Assembly (NCBI GenBank): GCA_003489505.1
Contig: DNMA01000002.1
Coordinates: 1-10,308 of the forward strand
Direction: 5' to 3'
Origin: Legionellales bacterium
Lineage (GTDB): Bacteria; Pseudomonadota; Gammaproteobacteria; Legionellales; Legionellaceae
Length of the DNA stretch: 10,308 bases
Positions 5,170 through 10,308 of this stretch are shown piece after piece. The translations under genes were made by a program, and so were the position numbers. Positions within the stretch are counted from its first letter, which is position 1, and every line of letters starts with the position of its first letter. The notes under the pieces were generated by a model. That model ran no database searches. It saw nothing but the letters and a program-made list of their open reading frames with translations, and was not told the DNA's origin.

Positions 5170-7307
5170 TGAGCTTGGTGGATTATTTTACCGAGTTATT
5201 AGAAAAGGAACTAGAAAGTTATCTGAGTCCTGAGCATGTAGAATCTTGTCGGCAAGCTTATGTACTTGCTAAAGATGCGCATGCAAGTCAAATGCGTCGT
5301 TCGGGTGAGCCTTATATTTCTCATCCGGTTGGTGCTGCCAAAATTCTAGCTGAAATGCGCCTGGATTATCAATCCATTATGGCGACTTTGTTGCATGATG
5401 TCTTTGAAGATACCAATATCAAACGCGAAACGCTTTTGCAAAAATTTGGTCCTGAAGTCACTGCTTTAGTCGATGGGGTGACAAAGCTTACCCAAATTAA
5501 GTTTGAAAATAAGGCAGAAGCGCAAGCGGAAAATTTTAGAAAAATGGTATTGGCCATGGTCAAAGATATTCGCGTGATCGTGGTGAAACTAGCTGATAGA
5601 TTGCATAATATGCAAACTTTAGGCGCAATGCCTGCTGTAAAAACCAAAAGAATAGCTCGCGAGACTTTAGAAATTTATGCCCCTATTGCCAATCGTTTGG
5701 GGATGCATCAATTGTATACCCAATTAGAAGATTTAAGTTTTCAAGCCCTTTACCCCATGCGATTTCGTGTGATTAAAAACATGGTGGATAAAAGTAAGGC
5801 CCATCGCTTAGAGCTAACTAAAAAAGTAGAGCAAGATTTGACAATTTCGCTTCAAGCTTTAGGTATTCCATTTAATCGAATATATGGCCGTCAAAAACAT
5901 TATTACGGCATTTATCGAAAAATGAAAAAGAAAAAGTCTTCTTTGGCTGAAATCACAGATGTATTTGCTTTTCGTATCATTACACCGAGCATTGATGCTT
6001 GTTATCGAATTTTAGGCGTTCTACATCAAACCTATAAACCTTTGCCTAACCGTTTTAAAGACTACATTGGCATTCCAAAAGTTAATGGTTATCAATCATT
6101 ACATACCAGCCTTTTTGGCCCTTATGGTGTCCCTTTGGAAGTACAAATTCGTACTGATGAAATGGATAAAGTTGCAGAGCGGGGGATTGCGGCACATTTG
6201 ATTTATAAATCAGAAGGAATTGAAATCAATGAAGCGCAAATGCGTGCCAGAGAATGGGTGCAGCGCTTAATGGATATGCAAAGAACCACCGGGAACTCTT
6301 TAGAATTTATTGAGAATGTTAAAGTTGATTTATTCCCTGATGAAATTTATGTATTTACACCGAAAGGGCATATTTTAGAGCTCCCAAAAGGGGCTACACC
6401 TGTTGATTTTGCTTATAGTATTCATTCAGGAATTGGTAATACTTGCGTGGCCTCAAAAGTGAATCGTCGATTAGTGCCCTTGAGCATGCCATTGGTGACT
6501 GGCCAAACTGTAGAAATTATTACTGCACCCACTGCAAAACCCAATCCGGCCTGGTTAAATTTTGTGGTAACAGGAAAGGCTCGAGCAAATATTCGAAGCT
6601 TTTTAAAATTACAACATCAAGCAGAATCTGTTGCGATGGGGATGCGAATGATGGAACAAGCCCTTGAGCAATGGGAAACTAAGCTTGGCCAAGTTCCACA
6701 AGAATCCTGGCAAGCACTATTGCAAGATTTAAGCCTCAAATCCCAAGAAGATGTTTTTTATGCAATTGGTAAGGGCCAACAAATGCCGATGGTGATTGCA
6801 AAACGATTAGTATCTTCTTTAAAAACAGGGGTATTTGAAAGCAATCAATCATTAGAGCCTCTGGCGATTAAAGGTACTGAAGGCATGGCTTTGGCTTTTG
6901 CAGAGTGTTGTCAACCCATTCCTGGGGACCCTATTTGTGGAGTGTTAAGAGAAGGTCAGAGTATTTTGGTGCATACCACAGATTGTTCAGTTTTGTGTAA
7001 ATCTAAAATGGACCCCAATACTATTATTTCTTTGGCATGGGATGAGCATGTCACAGGCGAGTATTGGGTGGAAATTGCCGTTGAGGTTGCCAATGAAAGA
7101 GGAGTGCTTGCAAGTCTTGCAGCCGCTTTTGCTGAATCCGATTCCAATATTGCAGATATCCATATTGATCCCAAAGATGGGCGGCACAACTATTTAATTT
7201 TTACAGTTAGCGTTAAAAATCGTACACATCTTGCCAAAGTGATGCGGCGATTAAGAGCGATTAAATCGGTATTGCGTTTGAGTCGCAAATTAAAAGGTCA
7301 TATTTAA
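5169..7307 (+). CDS. spoT: Bifunctional (p)ppGpp synthetase/hydrolase SpoT
   Basis: This long RelA/SpoT homologue makes (p)ppGpp from ATP and GDP/GTP and degrades it to GDP/GTP plus pyrophosphate. At 712 residues it is close to E. coli SpoT (702) and aligns throughout. Domains: HD hydrolase (about 25-200) with His52, His76-Asp77 in LLHDVFEDT and Asp143 in KLADRLHN; synthetase (about 225-345) with GRQKHYYGIY, Asp264 in DVFAFRI, the RFKD motif (295-298), GYQSLHTS and Glu324 in EVQIRT; TGS (about 385-450, LFPDEIYVFTPKG); helical region; zinc-finger/CC region with CC (580-581) and PIPGDP; C-terminal ACT (about 633-705). An intact HD site and RFKD rather than EXDD indicate both activities. The ATG at 5169 is used by convention; TTG 5175 or GTG 5178 may be the true start. 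It overlaps ridA by one base (TAATG). Confidence 0.96.
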   Translation: MSLVDYFTELLEKELESYLSPEHVESCRQAYVLAKDAHASQMRRSGEPYISHPVGAAKILAEMRLDYQSIMATLLHDVFEDTNIKRETLLQKFGPEVTALVDGVTKLTQIKFENKAEAQAENFRKMVLAMVKDIRVIVVKLADRLHNMQTLGAMPAVKTKRIARETLEIYAPIANRLGMHQLYTQLEDLSFQALYPMRFRVIKNMVDKSKAHRLELTKKVEQDLTISLQALGIPFNRIYGRQKHYYGIYRKMKKKKSSLAEITDVFAFRIITPSIDACYRILGVLHQTYKPLPNRFKDYIGIPKVNGYQSLHTSLFGPYGVPLEVQIRTDEMDKVAERGIAAHLIYKSEGIEINEAQMRAREWVQRLMDMQRTTGNSLEFIENVKVDLFPDEIYVFTPKGHILELPKGATPVDFAYSIHSGIGNTCVASKVNRRLVPLSMPLVTGQTVEIITAPTAKPNPAWLNFVVTGKARANIRSFLKLQHQAESVAMGMRMMEQALEQWETKLGQVPQESWQALLQDLSLKSQEDVFYAIGKGQQMPMVIAKRLVSSLKTGVFESNQSLEPLAIKGTEGMALAFAECCQPIPGDPICGVLREGQSILVHTTDCSVLCKSKMDPNTIISLAWDEHVTGEYWVEIAVEVANERGVLASLAAAFAESDSNIADIHIDPKDGRHNYLIFTVSVKNRTHLAKVMRRLRAIKSVLRLSRKLKGHI

Positions 7308-7702
7308 TGAAAAAAGTTATTCAATCAGCGCATGCCCCAAAAGCCATAGGCCCTTATAGCCAGGCGATTCAAGTGGGTGATATTGTTTTTATTTCAGGGC
7401 AAATTCCGCTTTCTCCAGAAACCGGTCAATTATGTAGTTCAGAAATTGCAGTGCAAGCTCATCAGGTACTTAAAAATTTACAAGCTATTTGCCAAGAGGC
7501 AGGCGGTGGCTTACAAGATATCGTAAAATTAACCATCTATTTAATTGATTTAAGCCATTTTGAAACTCTCAATCACATCATGCAGGAATACTTTCAAGCC
7601 CCATATCCTGCGCGAGTGACTTTGGGGGTGGCCAGTCTTCCTCGTCAGTCATTGATTGAAATTGAAGCGATAATGGCTCATGGAGTATCGTTGTCAGTAT
7701 GA
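7307..7702 (+). CDS. ridA: RidA family reactive intermediate/imine deaminase
   Basis: RidA proteins form trimers that hydrolyse the reactive enamine/imine intermediates released by PLP-dependent dehydratases such as threonine dehydratase, protecting PLP enzymes from damage. The 131 residues match the family. Motifs: IGPYSQA (14-20) with Tyr17, ISGQIPLSPETG (29-40), AHQVLKNLQAI (51-61), DIVKLTIYL (71-79), and the active-site PAR with Arg103 followed by LPRQSLIEIEAI with Glu120. The start is supported by AAAAGGT about 10 bases upstream inside the end of spoT, and the TAATG junction couples the two. spoT followed by a ridA/yjgF-like gene is known in other Gammaproteobacteria. It overlaps uup by four bases (ATGA). 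With yggS also in the window, two PLP-related safety functions lie close together, though in different transcripts. Confidence 0.93.
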   Translation: MKKVIQSAHAPKAIGPYSQAIQVGDIVFISGQIPLSPETGQLCSSEIAVQAHQVLKNLQAICQEAGGGLQDIVKLTIYLIDLSHFETLNHIMQEYFQAPYPARVTLGVASLPRQSLIEIEAIMAHGVSLSV

Positions 7703-9546
7703 GTTTATTAATTAGTTTAAATCACGCCAACCTTCTTCAAGCAGGCCAAGAAATTCTTCAAGATACCAGTATCCAAATTCATCACAAGCAGCGTTATGCG
7801 CTCATTGGTCGAAATGGGGCTGGAAAATCTACCTTCATGCGGGTTTTATCCAAAGAGCTCAATTTAGATGCCGGCGCTATCCATTTTCAAAAAGGTATCA
7901 TCATTTCTTGTTTGCCACAGGACTTAAGTATTTCTTATGGAAATACGGTATTAGAAGATATTTTTCATCGTGTAAAAGCTCAAAATGGTTTTCATACCAA
8001 CGTACAACTCCAGGATTTTGTTATCAATGGACAGCAGGTAGATTTAATTCCTGAACGTTATGATGAATTACATTTGTTAAATTTTATCAATGAACTCAAT
8101 CCTTTATTGGAAGTCATGCAACTCCATCCAGCCAATACCTGGCAGAGTCTTTCAGGTGGTATGAAAAGACGATGTGCTTTAGTTGCAGCAATTCTAGTTC
8201 ATCCTGATGTTTTATTATTGGATGAGCCAACTAACCATCTCGATATTCAAGCGATATTATGGTTGGAAAATTATTTAAAAAATTTCAATGGGGCCGTGGT
8301 TTTTGTGACCCACGACAGAGTGTTTTTGAAAAATGTGGCCACACATATTGTGGCTTTAGGTTATGGTCAGTTAAAACTCTATGACGATGGCTATGAAGCT
8401 TATTTAAATCAACGTGCTGCAGAGTTGGCAGAAGAAGAAAATGAAAGTAATCGTATGCAACAGCGCCTCCAACAAGAAGAGCATTGGCTGCAGAGAGGGG
8501 TGACCGCCAGACGTAAAAGAAATCAAGGTCGTTTAAAAGCGTTGATGGACTTAAGAAAACAAGTCACTGAAAGACAAAAGGATTTTGGGGCGCCCAGTCA
8601 ATGGGGCTCTCAAGTCATTCGTGCAGGTCGAGTCTTGATGGCCGCTGAACATGTTGGTTTTTCTTATGAAAATAAAAAAATCATTGAAGACTTTTCTTTC
8701 TTAATGATGCGTGGTGATAAGATTGGTATAGTGGGTCCTAACGGCTGTGGTAAAACCACTTTAGCGAGAATTTTACTCGGTGAAATCACGCCGCATCAGG
8801 GTAAAGTGCAATTTGGTGCTACCATGGAGCCAATTTATTTTGATCAATTGCAAACCCGTTTGAGCCTTGATCAATCGGTGATGTATAACGTCGCCGATGG
8901 TGCTGAATATGTTGAGCTGGCTGAAGGTAAGGTACATGTGGCCGGTTATTTGAAAGATTTTTTATTTATGCCTGATCAATTACAACGCCAAGTCAGTACC
9001 TTATCGGGTGGTGAAAAGCAGCGTTTAATGTTAGCCCGTTGTTTGGCTGAAAAAGGCAATATGATGGTATTTGATGAGCCGAGCAATGATTTAGATTTAG
9101 AAAGTCTTGAGCAATTGGCTAATCTTTTAGTGCAATATTCAGGAACTTTTATTCTCATCAGTCATGATAGAGCATTAATTGAAGATTGTGTCACGCGATT
9201 AATTGTCTGGGAATCACCAGGTGTTTTTCGTGAAATTTTACCTTCAAGTTGGCAAGCACAAACGCTGACGGAAGAAAAAAAACCGATTGAAAAACCATTA
9301 CCAAAGCCTCAAGAAAGCCAAACGAAATTAAATTATGCCGAACAAAAAGAATTGTTAAAATTACCTGATGATATTGCTAAAGTTGAAGAAAAAATTGCAA
9401 AGATTCATGAAAAAATGGCAGAGGCGGATTTTTACCAACAATCCCCAGAATTGATTGCGAAAACTCAAAAAGAATGTGAAGATTATGAAAATAAGCTTCA
9501 CATGTTATATGATAGATGGGAAGCACTAGAACAAATGAAAGGATGA
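7699..9546 (+). CDS. uup: ABC-F family ATPase Uup
   Basis: Uup is a cytosolic ABC-F protein with two ATPase domains and no membrane part. It acts at the ribosome and in E. coli affects transposon excision and branched DNA intermediates. At 615 residues it resembles E. coli Uup (635). First cassette: Walker A GRNGAGKST (37-45), LPQD (72-75), signature LSGGM (151-155), Walker B VLLLDEPTNHLD (171-182), THD switch (204-206). The linker at about 231-300 is charged and helical, the P-site tRNA-interacting motif, with QRGVTARRKRNQGR as in Uup. Second cassette: GPNGCGKTT (346-354), FDQ (381-383), LSGGEKQR (435-442), DEPSNDLD (459-466), SHDR (488-491). A Pro/Glu/Lys linker leads to a C-terminal coiled coil (about 543-612), the Uup-type DNA-binding domain. 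The start overlaps the ridA stop (ATGA). The coiled coil favours Uup over EttA or YheS. Confidence 0.93.
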   Translation: MSLLISLNHANLLQAGQEILQDTSIQIHHKQRYALIGRNGAGKSTFMRVLSKELNLDAGAIHFQKGIIISCLPQDLSISYGNTVLEDIFHRVKAQNGFHTNVQLQDFVINGQQVDLIPERYDELHLLNFINELNPLLEVMQLHPANTWQSLSGGMKRRCALVAAILVHPDVLLLDEPTNHLDIQAILWLENYLKNFNGAVVFVTHDRVFLKNVATHIVALGYGQLKLYDDGYEAYLNQRAAELAEEENESNRMQQRLQQEEHWLQRGVTARRKRNQGRLKALMDLRKQVTERQKDFGAPSQWGSQVIRAGRVLMAAEHVGFSYENKKIIEDFSFLMMRGDKIGIVGPNGCGKTTLARILLGEITPHQGKVQFGATMEPIYFDQLQTRLSLDQSVMYNVADGAEYVELAEGKVHVAGYLKDFLFMPDQLQRQVSTLSGGEKQRLMLARCLAEKGNMMVFDEPSNDLDLESLEQLANLLVQYSGTFILISHDRALIEDCVTRLIVWESPGVFREILPSSWQAQTLTEEKKPIEKPLPKPQESQTKLNYAEQKELLKLPDDIAKVEEKIAKIHEKMAEADFYQQSPELIAKTQKECEDYENKLHMLYDRWEALEQMKG

Positions 9547-9556
9547 GCATTATCAT

Positions 9557-9988
9557 ATGGCAGTCTTATTCGTTATCGTATTGATTTTTTACATCTTTTT
9601 TCGACAAGAAGTTGCTAACTTGTTTAAAAAAATAGAAAAGTCACATCCTTTTTGGATGATATTTCTCATTCTATTTTTAATGTCCTATCTAAGTTGGTAT
9701 AACCATAACGCAATTTTAAGTTTTGTAGATTTTATATATTATAATGTGACGAAACTACAAAATACTATTGCCAAAATGGTTCGTCACTTGTTTCCACGTT
9801 CCGCTTCAATTGATATCTTTAATTTAATTGTACGGGCTTTAATCTTTGGCCTATTACTTTATTTTCCAGAGCATTATCAAAAAAAATATACCAGCTTGGT
9901 GTATCAAGCGCAGGTAACGGCCGTAAGAGGCGTTTGTTATTTTCTTCTATTAATTCTTGTCATGGTTTTTGCAGCAGCCAATTTGTAA
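9557..9988 (+). CDS. Small hydrophobic membrane protein of unknown function, 143 aa
   Basis: I do not recognise the family. The 143 residues contain three or four likely membrane helices: residues 1-15 directly at the N-terminus, 32-48, about 86-103 and about 122-141. Basic residues lie between the first two helices (RQEVANLFKKIEKSH) and before the third (KMVRHLFPR), and an amphipathic stretch follows the second. There is one cysteine and no catalytic-looking motif. The ATG at 9557 is preceded by AGGATGAG at 9540-9547, which straddles the uup stop; spacing is slightly long. Only ten bases separate it from uup, so it is probably the last gene of the long operon. Codon and base composition look like its neighbours. 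Whether it works with Uup cannot be told from the sequence. Confidence 0.75.
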   Translation: MAVLFVIVLIFYIFFRQEVANLFKKIEKSHPFWMIFLILFLMSYLSWYNHNAILSFVDFIYYNVTKLQNTIAKMVRHLFPRSASIDIFNLIVRALIFGLLLYFPEHYQKKYTSLVYQAQVTAVRGVCYFLLLILVMVFAAANL

Positions 9989-9990
9989 TT

Positions 9991-10018
9991 TTGATAACAT
10001 TGGTATACATTTTAACAT
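9991..10018 (+). promoter_or_regulatory. Candidate promoter of the Cys-rich peptide gene
   Basis: TTGATA (9991-9996, five of six to the -35 consensus) is followed after 16 bases by TAACAT (10013-10018, four of six to the -10 consensus). The start point would be near 10025, about 34 bases before the ATG. TAACAT also occurs at 9995-10000, and a palindromic GTATAC lies in the spacer. The layout closely resembles the promoter at 601-629 on the other strand. Confidence 0.45.
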
Positions 10019-10058
10019 GTAGTACTTTCTTATTTTTATTTTTATAAGGATAATCAAA

Positions 10059-10295
10059 ATGAAATAATTATTAAGTGCAGTCGCTTTCTCTTCTTTTGCT
10101 ATTGGCAATCTTCTTAAGCCACATCATCGTGATTGCTCTTACTCCCCAAAATCTTGTGGACCTCTTCAAGAGTTAAAATTAGTTGGTAACAATTGTGAAT
10201 GCAAATGTAAAGGTCATTTGGTTATGAATGAAAAGACTCAACATTGTGAGAAAGGTTTAATTGGTATACACAGCCGGAAAACATTGGGGAACTAA
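10059..10295 (+). pseudogene. Cys-rich putative secreted peptide with in-frame stop at codon 3
   Basis: AAGGA (10046-10050) lies 8 bases before an ATG, an excellent start signal. The frame then reads Met-Lys-stop (TAA at 10065-10067) and continues open for 75 codons to TAA at 10293. The continuation starts with a typical signal-peptide core, LLSAVAFSSFAIGN. It leads to about 60 residues with six cysteines in the pattern C-x6-C-x12-C-x-C-x-C-x12-C, including NNCECKCKGHLV. One base change, TAA to AAA, would restore MKKLLSAVAFSSF, a textbook signal peptide. The likely intact product is therefore a 78-residue secreted disulfide-rich peptide. No ATG, GTG or TTG lies between the stop and codon 54, so re-initiation would remove the signal. 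The options are a recent nonsense mutation, a sequencing error or readthrough. The Cys spacing recalls EGF/TIL-like folds, but I cannot assign a family. Confidence 0.65.
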
Positions 10296-10308
10296 GTAAA
10301 TTAATTTC

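Noticed and set aside
6956..7189. Minus-strand frames inside spoT, and similar frames inside yggS, proC, yicC and uup
   Set aside because: They lie opposite strongly conserved genes and have no expression signals or recognisable content.
9999..10270. Direct repeat ATTGGTATACA at 9999-10009 and 10260-10270 flanking the Cys-rich peptide gene
   Set aside because: An 11-base repeat is expected several times by chance in 10 kb, and the second copy lies inside the reading frame. No insertion-like structure surrounds it.

Overview
The window is an AT-rich (by eye well under 40% GC) gammaproteobacterial chromosome segment. Most of it is core metabolism. The rph-yggS-proC cluster and the yicC-gmk-rpoZ-spoT-ridA-uup run, the low GC and several unrecognised small proteins suggest a Legionellales/Coxiella-type lineage. 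That placement is an inference from gene order and composition, not a demonstrated identification.

Layout. (1) 1-630, minus strand: a self-contained orphan unit with a TTGACA/TAACAT promoter, a strong ribosome binding site, a 148-residue protein of unknown function and a hairpin/T-tract terminator. (2) 670-760: the leader of rph, holding a terminator-like hairpin. (3) 760-2902, plus strand: rph (RNase PH), yggS (PLP-binding protein) and proC (pyrroline-5-carboxylate reductase), whose coding regions overlap by 1 and 4 bases, so probably one coupled operon. (4) 2885-3151, minus strand: a small acidic protein with a Cys/Trp-rich tail, converging on the end of proC, followed by a roughly 260-base divergent promoter region. 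(5) 3414-9988, plus strand: yicC, gmk, rpoZ, spoT, ridA, uup and a small multi-span membrane protein. Genes overlap or are separated by at most 35 bases and are likely one long operon. (6) 9989-10308: a new promoter and a small Cys-rich putative secreted protein whose reading frame is interrupted by TAA at its third codon.

How the genes fit together. Gmk supplies GDP for GTP, the substrate pool for (p)ppGpp. RpoZ (omega) is the RNA polymerase subunit that forms part of a ppGpp site in relatives such as E. coli. SpoT makes and degrades (p)ppGpp, so gmk-rpoZ-spoT groups the alarmone circuit. YicC and RNase PH act on RNA. Uup is a ribosome-associated ABC-F ATPase. YggS, ProC and RidA belong to PLP, proline and reactive-enamine housekeeping.

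No mobile element, CRISPR array, tRNA or rRNA was seen, and I found no clear new multi-gene system. The items most worth a second look are the interrupted Cys-rich secreted peptide at the right edge, the promoter resemblance between it and the orphan unit at the left edge, and the acidic Cys/Trp-tailed small protein after proC.
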